This document shows, piece by piece, positions 17,331 through 26,067 of a stretch of 64,000 bases of DNA. The stretch is from Mucilaginibacter sp. PPCGB 2223 (lineage in GTDB: Bacteria; Bacteroidota; Bacteroidia; Sphingobacteriales; Sphingobacteriaceae): contig NZ_MDJS01000001.1 of NCBI RefSeq assembly GCF_001705515.1, positions 248,001-312,000 on the forward strand. Direction: 5' to 3'. Position numbers and translations under genes: made by a program. Under the pieces are notes generated by a model. It had not been told where the DNA came from and did not search any database. It saw nothing but the letters and a program-made list of their open reading frames with translations. How positions within the stretch are numbered: the stretch's first letter is position 1; the number at the start of each line of letters is the position of its first letter.

Positions 17331-20300
17331 TTAGTCTCTGATGATAGTAACATAACCGGTGTATTTAGGAGCGCCGGTGCCGAGGTCTATCACATAATAA
17401 TAAGTGCCTTGTGTAAGCGGTTGTCCGTTGTAAGTTCCGTCCCAATCGTTAAGGTAATTTGTAGCCGAGAATACTACTTTACCAGCTTTGTCAACCACCT
17501 TAACTGAGCTGGTTGGATAATAGTCTATATTCTTAATGATCCATGTATCATTTTTACCATCGCCGTTTGGTGTAATGATATTGCTGGTTACCAGCGGGTA
17601 TAAGGTGCTTACATTTAAACTGATAGTTTGAGTGGTAGAGCAGCCGCTGGCATTGGTAACAACAACGGTAAAAGTTTCGGATGCTTTGGGCCGAACTGTT
17701 ACGGTAGCGGTGTTCTGCCCGCTGATGATATCGGCTGCCGGTGTCCAGGCATAGGTAGTACCGCCTGCGGTGGCAGTGAGCTGCGCCGTAACGCCTTTGG
17801 TGATATTAGTGCCGACATTACTTACTATATTAACGTTTGGCAGGCTGTTTACTGTTATATTAAAGTTGGTGGTATAAGTATCTATACCGCCGTTTGCGAT
17901 GCCGCCGTTGTCTTTAACGGTCACGGTAACTACCGCAGTTCCGCTGGCATTTGGCGCAATAGTATAGTTTATCTGGCCTGTTGTGCCGCCGGCTATCGGG
18001 AACGCGCCCAACTGTGAGAATAATGCAGGATTGGATGAGCTTATTGATAATACGACTGTTTGTGCTGATTCTGCCCCCGGCGTAATGCCGCTCAGCGCGA
18101 TGGTTTGCTGTACCGGCGTATAGCAAAGTGTGACATTGCTGATCGGACTCAGGGTCGGCGGAGTATTCGCCGCAACTAAACCTGTACCATTTAATGTTAC
18201 AGGTTGCGATGTTGCACCGGTAGAAGCTATCGTTACTGTACCGTTAGCGGCCCCTACTGCAGCAGGAGTGAACTGAACGTACACGGTTTGTGCAGCCGCC
18301 ATTTGCGCCTGGGTAAATGTTATGCTTGTACCATAAGTGCCTGCGGCCGAAGTTGCAATGGCATAAGGTGCGGCCACAGTTACAGTAACACCTGTAGATG
18401 GTATATTGGTGCCGCTAACTGAGAAGCTTTGGGCAGCCGATGTTGAACCGACAGACTGGCTGAAAGTTAACGTTGCCGGTGTTGCACTCAAAGTTGGGGC
18501 CGCAGCAGTAGTACCGGTACCATTCAATGTTACGGATTGGCTTGTCGCGCCTGTGCTGGCAACAGTAACTGAGCCGCTGGCTGGCCCTGCTGCGGTTGGC
18601 GTGAACTGTACATATACCGTTTGGGCGCTGCTCAATTGCGATTGAGTAAAAGTTACCGAAGTACTGTAAGTGCCTGTTGCTGATGTTGAAACAGCGTAAG
18701 GTGCACTGGTAGTAACGGTTGCTCCGGCAGTTAAGCTACTGCCGGTAATAGTAAACGATTGCGCCGCTGAGGTAGTCCCCACAGTTTGGCTAAAAGTTAA
18801 ACTTGTTGGCGCAAGAGCTAACGATGGGCCCAATGGTGGCGCTGCCGGAGTAGCCGAAGTTCTTAGGTTGATAGTTGAAGCTACCACAAAATCGCTGCCG
18901 TTGTTATCGGTATCGTACCCGTTACCTGCGGTTGCTTCAGAACCTCCGGTAGCAAGTGTAGAAGCGGTGGAAGTAGCTGATGCTTTACGGATGATAGATG
19001 TTGTAGACGATGGTGCCGGTGCAGCTGCGCTTCCCTCATAATAGGCAGCGGTAGTGCCGTAACCAACAAAATCAATAATAGCTGCGCTTGGCAGCGTAGG
19101 TGGGGCCGATAAGAGAGTCGTACCGTTAACTAAGGCAATTTTGCCCGCCGTGCCCGACATGTTGAAGTTATTGGTTGTACCGCTTGTAGTAAGGTCGGCT
19201 GTAGGTGAGGTACCTGTGCCCGTACCCGCGGTACCTTGCTCCTGTACCAGGAAATAGCTGTGCGCCTTTATAGTTGTGCCCGATGTAAATGTGGTTAACC
19301 CGGAAAATGCACCTGTACCCGTTGCCGAGTTGTATTGTAACGACCAGTTGCTCATATCAACATCGGCGCTGGTCGGGTTGTATAATTCTATAAAATCGAA
19401 CGAGTAAGTATTACCATTACCACCATAAAGCTGGCTTATAACAACATGGTTTGCACCAGTAGATGTCGCAGCAGCACCTGTGCCGGTTAAGGATACGGTT
19501 TGCGCAGTAGCACCCGTACTGGTAATGCCTATGCTGCCGGGTGCAGCAGTTGTAGTAGTAGGGGCAAACTCAACATAAACAGTTTGCGCACTCGCCATTT
19601 GTGCCTGTGTAAAAGTTAAACTGGTGCCATAAGTTCCTGTGGCAGAGCTCGAAATACTGTATGGTGCGGCTACACTTAACGACACCCCGCCCGATCCGAT
19701 GTTTGTGCCGCTTAACGAGAAGCTTTTAGCTGCCGAAGTTGTGCCTACGGTTTGCGTAGTTCCAAAATCGAGGGAAGTTGGATTTGCCGATAAAGTCGGT
19801 GTAACGGCGGCAGCGCCTGTTCCGGTTAAGGTAACAGTTTGCGTGCTGGCCCCGGCACTGGTGATGCTTACACTGCCCGGGGCAGCTGTGGTATTGGTCG
19901 GTGTAAACTCAACATAAACAGTCTGAGCGCTTGCCATTTGCGCCTGGGTAAAGCTTAAAGATGTGCCATATGTTCCGGTCGACGAGCTCGAAATGCTGTA
20001 AGGTGCGGCCACGCTTAGCGAAACGCCGTTCGCATCTATGTTTGTGCCACTTAACGAAAAGTTTTTAGCTGCCGAGGTGGTGCCTACGGTTTGCGTGGTT
20101 CCAAAATCGAGGGAAGTTGGATTTGCTGATAAAGTTGGGGTTGGTGAGCCTAACGCCGGGGCTATGGGTGTTGCTGAATTTTTAGGTACGATAGTAGTTT
20201 GTACAACAAAATCGGTAGAGTTGTTATTAGAATCCCAACCATTGCCTGCACTTGCATCTGCTCCGCCTGCCGAAAGAGATGCGGCTGTTGAGGTAGCATT

Positions 20301-20870
20301 TGCGATACGCTGAGCAGCCCACGTGTTGGATGTTACAGTAGATGGTATTGTCAGGTAAGCCGTTTCGAAGCCGGTAGTTACCGTAGCACCGCCCGAGGTA
20401 TAAAAGCCTAATAAATCAACAATACTTGCGTCGGTAGGGTTGGCAACCTGGCTTATCTGTGTGCTGTTGTTAACCAGCGCAATTTTACCAGCCGCTGCAC
20501 TCATATTAATGGGGCCCGTAGCGTCGGTAGTTGGCAATGGTTTATTAGTAACAGTTGTGCCTGCGGCCAGGCCGATCAAAAAATATCCGTGTGCTTTAAT
20601 AGTACCAGAAAACGGCGCTATGGTTGACGAAGTGGACACTCCCCATGCTGTACCTGCAGCGGAAGCGTATTGAAGCGACCAGTTGGTCATGACGACGTCA
20701 TTGCTCGTGGGGTTGTACAATTCAACAAAATCGTTGGTGAAAACTGCGTTCGTATTGCCGCCGCCGCCGTAAACCTGGCTAATAACTACGTGATTGGCGA
20801 TTTGCGCCATCAACTGTGTGGGCAATAAAAACAAAAGGGAGTAGAATAAGTAGAGTAAGGTTTTTTTCAT
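17331..20870 (-). CDS. Large modular T9SS type B substrate with two lamin-tail domains
   Basis: The 1179-residue product begins with a signal peptide (1-22). Two lamin-tail-like domains (about 24-150 and 471-610) start with NHVVISQ(V/L)YGG and contain ELYNPTS. Four about 110-residue beta modules of the LDFGTTQTVGTTSAAKSFSLSGTNI type lie at about 243-355, 356-469, 680-790 and 790-895. A cadherin-like stretch (about 900-1012) and a PKD-like Ig domain (about 1013-1090) follow. The end is a gliding-motility type C-terminal signal with TPNGDGKNDTW. The protein is probably surface-exposed or secreted by type IX secretion, with adhesive or structural roles. It shares a transcript with the PorP/SprF gene. 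Confidence 0.9.
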   Translation of the reverse strand: MKKTLLYLFYSLLFLLPTQLMAQIANHVVISQVYGGGGNTNAVFTNDFVELYNPTSNDVVMTNWSLQYASAAGTAWGVSTSSTIAPFSGTIKAHGYFLIGLAAGTTVTNKPLPTTDATGPINMSAAAGKIALVNNSTQISQVANPTDASIVDLLGFYTSGGATVTTGFETAYLTIPSTVTSNTWAAQRIANATSTAASLSAGGADASAGNGWDSNNNSTDFVVQTTIVPKNSATPIAPALGSPTPTLSANPTSLDFGTTQTVGTTSAAKNFSLSGTNIDANGVSLSVAAPYSISSSSTGTYGTSLSFTQAQMASAQTVYVEFTPTNTTAAPGSVSITSAGASTQTVTLTGTGAAAVTPTLSANPTSLDFGTTQTVGTTSAAKSFSLSGTNIGSGGVSLSVAAPYSISSSATGTYGTSLTFTQAQMASAQTVYVEFAPTTTTAAPGSIGITSTGATAQTVSLTGTGAAATSTGANHVVISQLYGGNGNTYSFDFIELYNPTSADVDMSNWSLQYNSATGTGAFSGLTTFTSGTTIKAHSYFLVQEQGTAGTGTGTSPTADLTTSGTTNNFNMSGTAGKIALVNGTTLLSAPPTLPSAAIIDFVGYGTTAAYYEGSAAAPAPSSTTSIIRKASATSTASTLATGGSEATAGNGYDTDNNGSDFVVASTINLRTSATPAAPPLGPSLALAPTSLTFSQTVGTTSAAQSFTITGSSLTAGATVTTSAPYAVSTSATGTYSTSVTFTQSQLSSAQTVYVQFTPTAAGPASGSVTVASTGATSQSVTLNGTGTTAAAPTLSATPATLTFSQSVGSTSAAQSFSVSGTNIPSTGVTVTVAAPYAIATSAAGTYGTSITFTQAQMAAAQTVYVQFTPAAVGAANGTVTIASTGATSQPVTLNGTGLVAANTPPTLSPISNVTLCYTPVQQTIALSGITPGAESAQTVVLSISSSNPALFSQLGAFPIAGGTTGQINYTIAPNASGTAVVTVTVKDNGGIANGGIDTYTTNFNITVNSLPNVNIVSNVGTNITKGVTAQLTATAGGTTYAWTPAADIISGQNTATVTVRPKASETFTVVVTNASGCSTTQTISLNVSTLYPLVTSNIITPNGDGKNDTWIIKNIDYYPTSSVKVVDKAGKVVFSATNYLNDWDGTYNGQPLTQGTYYYVIDLGTGAPKYTGYVTIIRD
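19470..20145 (-). repeat. Tandem 339-bp coding repeat inside the T9SS substrate gene
   Basis: Two consecutive modules (residues about 243-469) are close to identical in DNA over long stretches. Equivalent positions, such as 19699 and 20038, are 339 bp apart, which equals 113 codons. The other two modules of the protein are clearly more diverged. Confidence 0.8.
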
Positions 20871-21236
20871 GTTCGATATTTATGTGCTTACCAATTAAAA
20901 ATGCTTACGAAAGTATCAATTAAAAGCTTATTGTATTTTAAATTAATGTTAACAATAGTTTTTATCAATGTTAAAAATTAATACGACAAGCAAGTTAGTG
21001 CTTTTTTTATATATTTAGTAGGTTTTATTTTGATTTTTTTTAGAAAAAGCACCATTGATTGAACGAAATTGCAGATTTACAACAATTTTGTTACATGGAG
21101 TGAGTTGTTTAGGGTTTAACCCAAAGTTAAACCTGCGCTGTGTTTCAGACAACACATTAACATACTAAAGTAAGAAGACTCTTTTTGATTATCAAAATCA
21201 GCCTGATTTTGACATCAATTACCGACCTTTGCCGCA
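20871..21236. other. Divergent intergenic region upstream of mnmE
   Basis: This AT-rich gap separates the divergent T9SS substrate and mnmE genes and should hold both promoters. I see no gene in it. Its one clear structure is the inverted repeat at 21192-21212. Confidence 0.6.
21192..21212. promoter_or_regulatory. Perfect 9-bp inverted repeat in the mnmE leader
   Basis: TCAAAATCA and its exact complement flank a GCC spacer and end 24 nt before the mnmE start. It could be a protein-binding site or an RNA hairpin near the ribosome binding region. No regulator is identified. Confidence 0.35.
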
Positions 21237-22619
21237 ATGTCGCAAATTGTTAAGGAAGATACCATTGTTGCTTTAGCCACACCCGGTGGAGTGGGCGCCA
21301 TAGCTGTTATTCGTTTATCGGGGCCTGATGCTATTGTTATTGCCAATAGTGTTTTCAAAGGTAAAGATCTGGCAAGGCAGGCATCACACACTATCCACTT
21401 TGGTAATATTGTTGATGAGGATGTGATACTTGACGAAGTATTGGCTTCCATCTTCATAGCGCCAAAATCATACACCCGCGAAAATGTGGTAGAGTTTTCC
21501 TGTCATGCCTCGCCATATATTATTACATCGATCATCAAACTTCTGATAAAAAAAGGAGCCCGGGCTGCCAAACCCGGGGAGTTTACGTTAAGGGCATTCA
21601 TCAATGGCCAACTTGATTTAAGCCAGGCCGAAGCAGTTGCCGATCTTATCGCTTCAAACTCTAAAGCTTCGCAACAGGTAGCAATGCAGCAACTGAGGGG
21701 AGGATACAGCAGCGAATTGAAGAGCCTGCGAGAACAGTTAGTGAATTTTGCTTCGCTGATCGAACTCGAACTGGATTTTTCGGAAGAAGATGTAGAGTTT
21801 GCCAATCGTAGTCAGCTTCAACAATTGATCATTGATATCAGCAGAACGGTCGGCAAACTTATCCAATCATTCGAATTGGGTAATGCTATTAAATCTGGTG
21901 TAAATACAGTTATCGCCGGGCGGCCCAACGCCGGTAAGTCAACTCTGTTGAATGCTTTGTTAAATGAGGAGCGGGCAATTGTGAGCGAAATAGCAGGCAC
22001 TACCCGCGATACGATAGAGGAGGTGCTGAATATCAACGGAATTAATTTCCGTTTGATTGATACTGCCGGACTACGCGAGGCCACCGATACGATCGAAGCG
22101 ATTGGGGTTGAAAAGACACTCGAAAAAATAAGTCAGTCGGCTTTATTACTTTATGTTTTTGATGCTGCGACACTTACTCCTGCAGATGTGCAGCGGGATA
22201 TAAAAAGCCTGGTAAAAGATGGTCTTCCGGTGTTGGCTATAGCCAACAAGATCGATCTTTTGACTGAAAATTTGTTGCAAACATCATTTGATTTGCCAGC
22301 TAATGTGGATACGATAGCGGTTTCGGCACGTGAAAAGCAACATATCGACCAATTGAAGCAAGCCATCTATGATAAAACAGTACATGGCCAGCTTGCCGGC
22401 GATGAGACATTAGTAACCAATATCCGCCATCTGGAAGCCTTACAAAAAACATACGATGCGTTAGAACGCGTTCTTCATGGTATCGATAACCCAATCACTT
22501 CCGATTTTCTGGCCCTGGATATCAAACAAGCGCTACATTATCTTGGTGAGATAACCGGTGTGGTTACTACAGATGATTTACTGGATAACATTTTTTCAAA
22601 GTTCTGTATCGGTAAATAG
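21237..22619 (+). CDS. mnmE: tRNA modification GTPase MnmE
   Basis: MnmE works with MnmG to install the (carboxymethyl)aminomethyl group at wobble uridine 34 of certain tRNAs. The 460-residue product shows the N-terminal tetrahydrofolate-binding domain (EDTIVALATPGGVGAIAVIRLSG), the Ras-like G domain inserted in the helical domain with GRPNAGKST (about residue 227), the switch stretch AGTTRDTIEE, DTAG and NKID, and the terminal FCIGK with the conserved Cys. Length and domain order are standard. It begins 366 bp from the divergent T9SS gene and is followed by a 367-bp gap. Confidence 0.97.
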   Translation: MSQIVKEDTIVALATPGGVGAIAVIRLSGPDAIVIANSVFKGKDLARQASHTIHFGNIVDEDVILDEVLASIFIAPKSYTRENVVEFSCHASPYIITSIIKLLIKKGARAAKPGEFTLRAFINGQLDLSQAEAVADLIASNSKASQQVAMQQLRGGYSSELKSLREQLVNFASLIELELDFSEEDVEFANRSQLQQLIIDISRTVGKLIQSFELGNAIKSGVNTVIAGRPNAGKSTLLNALLNEERAIVSEIAGTTRDTIEEVLNINGINFRLIDTAGLREATDTIEAIGVEKTLEKISQSALLLYVFDAATLTPADVQRDIKSLVKDGLPVLAIANKIDLLTENLLQTSFDLPANVDTIAVSAREKQHIDQLKQAIYDKTVHGQLAGDETLVTNIRHLEALQKTYDALERVLHGIDNPITSDFLALDIKQALHYLGEITGVVTTDDLLDNIFSKFCIGK

Positions 22620-22986
22620 GCACGCATAAACATGACTTACTAAGAAGAATAAAATCACTCATACTTAATTGATATACTGTATGTTGTAGAATAAGTATTA
22701 CTTCGTGATTTCCTTTGGAAAGTGGATTTTTGTTTCTGATTTGTCTCTGAGATCATTAAAAGAAACGCGAGATCCCTAAATACCAGGTATGCTGGTCCAC
22801 CTATGTAATTAAAGCTCATTTAGAGAAAATTTTTAATCCGGGAGGCCATCATGCATTTAACCTGCTCTGTGGCCTGCGCGATTGCGTGAGGCGGTCAAAC
22901 AATTTCTTTCTTAGGCTATAGACACATATCGGGCCATTTTATTATTTTTAGCATGCTGTAAATATTAAAGCCCTACAACGATAATT
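22620..22986. other. Intergenic region between mnmE and the sensor kinase gene
   Basis: I find no gene, clear hairpin or repeat in these 367 bp. It should contain the promoter of the histidine kinase gene. It also marks the left limit of the accessory region. Confidence 0.5.
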
Positions 22987-25080
22987 ATGAATAAGTATCT
23001 GCGGATATGCCGGCTCCGGCTTATATCCGTCATTTTTATTCTCTTCCTGATATGTGCTTTTATTTTAGCCTCATGCCACAACGCACGCCAATTACCACTG
23101 ATTCCACAGCCAGAACTCAATCGGATGTTTGGCCTGGCAAATACACAGATAGCTAAGCATAATTTTCGCAAAGCCATTGACATTGTCGATTCGGTATGCA
23201 AGGCTAAAAAGTTTCGTTCCGACCAGCTTGATATGCTGCGTTATTCACACGATGCTTTTTATTATCAACTGATGGGGAAACGTGACAGTACGATATTATT
23301 TGCTGATTCTGCCGTGCTTATTGCCGACCGGCATCCTATGACAGATAGTATCTGGCTCCGGTATTCCTATTCACAACATTTTAATAAAGGTAATTTACTG
23401 TATAATTTGGGCGAGGTTCAACCGGCTATCGATGAATTTTTTAAAGCTAAAAATATAATTGAAAAGGCGGGCGAAGAATGCCATGCACATCAGATATATC
23501 ACTTGATAGGGTTGGCTATGTATCAACAGCAACGTTATGCTGCTGCGAGATCGTATTTTGTGCATACCTTGCAGATATTTGATAATTGCCGTCATCCGGG
23601 CAGTCGTATTGACAATGATTATGACCGGCAGGAAATGCTGAACAATATTGCCTTATGTGATGAAAAATTGGGGCATTACGATAGCGCACGGTTATATTGT
23701 GCAAAAGCTTTGGCCCAGATAAGTCACTCTGAAAATCTTACAGCTTATAGCTCCAACGCCCGTTATAACGAGGAAGCCGCCGAACGTAACCGTGGCGTGG
23801 TGTATGGCACTATCGCGCAGATCTTGTATCATACCGGGCGCACCGATTCTGCCGAGGTATTCTTTAAACGAAGCCTGCAATTCACCAATAAACCCGTAGG
23901 CGACATTGGCGATGCCCAATCCACACAAGTGCACCTGGCCGATCTGTATTTTCAGCAGAAACGATATCCGCTGATGAAAAACATATTGGATCGCCTTGAT
24001 AAAAGTCTAAAAAAACAATACAACGAAGATGCCCGGCTTAACTGGGAACGACTGATGTACCAATATGCGGCCGCTAAACACCTCGTATTACCTGAACTGG
24101 CTTATTATAAGCTATATATCAGCATGCGCGACTCTATCGCCCTGGTAAAAAAAGAACAGCGTGAGACCGACCTGAACGAAGAGCTAAATACCCGCAGCCA
24201 ACGGTTAGAGATTAGTTTGCTAAAAAAGGATAATCAATTGGGTAAGATTTATCTATGGATCGTGCTGTCATTATCCCTGTTGGCGGTTGTCATTATCGTT
24301 TTGGTGTTATATAATTACCGCAGAAGCCGGCGTAATGTGAAGATATTAACAGGCTTGAATGATCAGATCGGCAAGCAAAAAACAGCGTTGGAACAAGCTA
24401 ACAAAGAAAAGGACCGGATACTGAATGTAGTGGCGCATGATCTGCGCAGCCCTGTCGGCGCCACCGAGTACCTGGCAGATTCGATGCTGATGAACGATGA
24501 AGTTGATGCCCGGGCAGCCAGGTCGCTTGGCCTGATTAAACAGGCGGCAAAAAACGCGCTCGAATTGATCAACGAATTATTGGGATTACGGCCCGACGGT
24601 GCCCAGGCGACAAAAGAACGCACAGACCTTAATCAACTTATTGCCGGCGCTATAGAGATACTGCGCTACCGCGCATCCGAAAAACAACAGCAGATACTAT
24701 TCAGCCCGACAGAACCGTTTTTGCCGGTAGCGGGGGCTCCCGAAAGATTAATGAGGCTAATAAGTAACCTCATCGTCAACGCCATTAAATTCAGTCATCC
24801 GGAAGCAAGAATCGAACTGACTGCCGGCATTGTTAATGACCGGGCAGAGTTTACCGTGACCGATCAGGGTATCGGCATCCCCGAACACCTTCATGCCGAT
24901 ATATTTGATACCTTCACTACCGCAAAGCAACAAGGTACTTCGGGCGAAAAATCGTTTGGGCTTGGGCTATCTATTTGTAAGCAGATAGCTGCCGAGCATG
25001 GCGGTTATATCACTTTTAAAAGCAGATCCGGTGTGGGTACTGTATTTACCGTAAGCCTCCCGTTATGCGATAATATTTAA
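22987..25080 (+). CDS. TPR-containing sensor histidine kinase
   Basis: The N-terminal hydrophobic segment (about 11-29) ends in a lipobox-like LASC. A sensor part of tetratricopeptide-like helices covers about 40-380, for example the segments around YAAARSYFVHTLQIF and GHYDSARLYCAKAL. A membrane helix (about 420-443) and coiled coil lead to the HisKA domain with the phosphorylated His484 in AHDLRSP. The ATPase domain shows NLIVNAIKFS, DQGIGIP and FGLGLS. It is an intact kinase without a receiver domain. Its 3' end overlaps by 18 bp the 3' end of the convergent LytTR regulator gene, which is the probable partner. Confidence 0.92.
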   Translation: MNKYLRICRLRLISVIFILFLICAFILASCHNARQLPLIPQPELNRMFGLANTQIAKHNFRKAIDIVDSVCKAKKFRSDQLDMLRYSHDAFYYQLMGKRDSTILFADSAVLIADRHPMTDSIWLRYSYSQHFNKGNLLYNLGEVQPAIDEFFKAKNIIEKAGEECHAHQIYHLIGLAMYQQQRYAAARSYFVHTLQIFDNCRHPGSRIDNDYDRQEMLNNIALCDEKLGHYDSARLYCAKALAQISHSENLTAYSSNARYNEEAAERNRGVVYGTIAQILYHTGRTDSAEVFFKRSLQFTNKPVGDIGDAQSTQVHLADLYFQQKRYPLMKNILDRLDKSLKKQYNEDARLNWERLMYQYAAAKHLVLPELAYYKLYISMRDSIALVKKEQRETDLNEELNTRSQRLEISLLKKDNQLGKIYLWIVLSLSLLAVVIIVLVLYNYRRSRRNVKILTGLNDQIGKQKTALEQANKEKDRILNVVAHDLRSPVGATEYLADSMLMNDEVDARAARSLGLIKQAAKNALELINELLGLRPDGAQATKERTDLNQLIAGAIEILRYRASEKQQQILFSPTEPFLPVAGAPERLMRLISNLIVNAIKFSHPEARIELTAGIVNDRAEFTVTDQGIGIPEHLHADIFDTFTTAKQQGTSGEKSFGLGLSICKQIAAEHGGYITFKSRSGVGTVFTVSLPLCDNI

Positions 25081-25812
25081 TTGTTTGCGGATGTCGCGGA
25101 TAAACGTATCGCCAACTGTAATACGCTTATAGGGGGTTATTATTTCATCGGCCACCAATTCCTGGATAAAACGTAACTGCACGGCTTCGGCACGGCTAAC
25201 CTGCACAAACCGGCTTTGCAGGTGCGCCGGTATGATATAACGCAAAGTGCGGTTCATAGAGCTGCGGATATAATACTCCTTTTGGTCGGCCGCATTCAAT
25301 AGCAGAGTATAATTACGATCGGATATCAAAGAGACAACATCGTTCCAGCTGATCCTTTTGTATTTATCACCTACTTTTATAAAAAATTCTTCACCCGCTT
25401 GTGTTTGCGGACCATCGGCGGTCGCTATTTTACCGGAACCGAAGTTGCTGATCGCCGTTTGGATAGTTACATACAGTGATGCAGGGTTTACAGGTTTGGT
25501 TAAATAGGCCGAGGGTTTAAGGTCAACCGCCCTATCAAGGGTTTGTTTGGTAATATCGGCTGTTATAAAAATAAAAGGCTTACGGTATAATTCCGTAAGC
25601 ATCCTACCCAACTCTAATCCTTCATTGCGCCCTTGCAGGTTAATATCCAGCAGCACAATATCATAATTAAGATTATTGAGTGCAAGTACCGCCTTTTCAA
25701 AACTGTAAGCTGACCCTGTTACTAAAAAACCAAAGTCAGAGAGATTGTCTTTCAGGCCTTCAGCCCACAGGATATCATCTTCAATAATAAGTATTGATAT
25801 GTCTTGCTGCAT
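25063..25812 (-). CDS. LytTR-type response regulator
   Basis: The 249-residue product has a receiver domain with the acidic pair Asp12-Asp13, the phosphoryl acceptor Asp56 (IVLLDINLQG) and the conserved Lys in YLTKPVN. From about residue 140 a LytTR DNA-binding domain follows (FFIKVGDKYKRISWNDVVSLISDRNYTLL). It is transcribed towards the histidine kinase gene, overlapping it by 18 bp, and away from the four-gene operon starting at 26068. A direct repeat of LytTR spacing lies 53 bp before its start, between the regulator and that operon, so it probably controls itself, the operon, or both. Confidence 0.92.
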   Translation of the reverse strand: MQQDISILIIEDDILWAEGLKDNLSDFGFLVTGSAYSFEKAVLALNNLNYDIVLLDINLQGRNEGLELGRMLTELYRKPFIFITADITKQTLDRAVDLKPSAYLTKPVNPASLYVTIQTAISNFGSGKIATADGPQTQAGEEFFIKVGDKYKRISWNDVVSLISDRNYTLLLNAADQKEYYIRSSMNRTLRYIIPAHLQSRFVQVSRAEAVQLRFIQELVADEIITPYKRITVGDTFIRDIRKQLNIIA

Positions 25813-25864
25813 GATAGTAGGGGTGCCTGATAAATAGTTTAAATAGCGATACTAAGGTAATATA

Positions 25865-25893
25865 TTTTGTACACAAAATCTGCCTTTTTGTAC
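25865..25893. promoter_or_regulatory. Candidate LytTR operator (8-bp direct repeat, 21-bp period)
   Basis: The word TTTTGTAC occurs at 25865-25872 and again at 25886-25893, two helical turns apart. LytTR dimers bind two direct repeats on one DNA face with this spacing. It lies 53 bp upstream of the LytTR regulator and about 175 bp upstream of the 1034-residue protein gene. The first copy is also part of a near-palindrome (25865-25878). Confidence 0.5.
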
Positions 25894-26067
25894 CCTGAAA
25901 TATCCTCGTTCATCCTCATTTTCACCACCGGCAAAAAATATTTATTCATATTCAACAATATAACAACGATCGTTATACGAACCATCTCACGATTGGCAGG
26001 GCTTGATTTTATGCAGCGATCATACTTATAACGTATTTTTTAATAAACCTATCTTAACACAAATTAT

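Noticed and set aside
17628..20673. Several plus-strand frames opposite the T9SS substrate gene
   Set aside because: They are antisense shadows of repeated low-complexity coding sequence, and their repeated pattern follows the 339-bp module.
25813..26067. Short precursor-peptide gene upstream of the 1034-aa protein
   Set aside because: No frame with a start, a ribosome binding site and a plausible leader-core pattern is visible; only very short frames occur.
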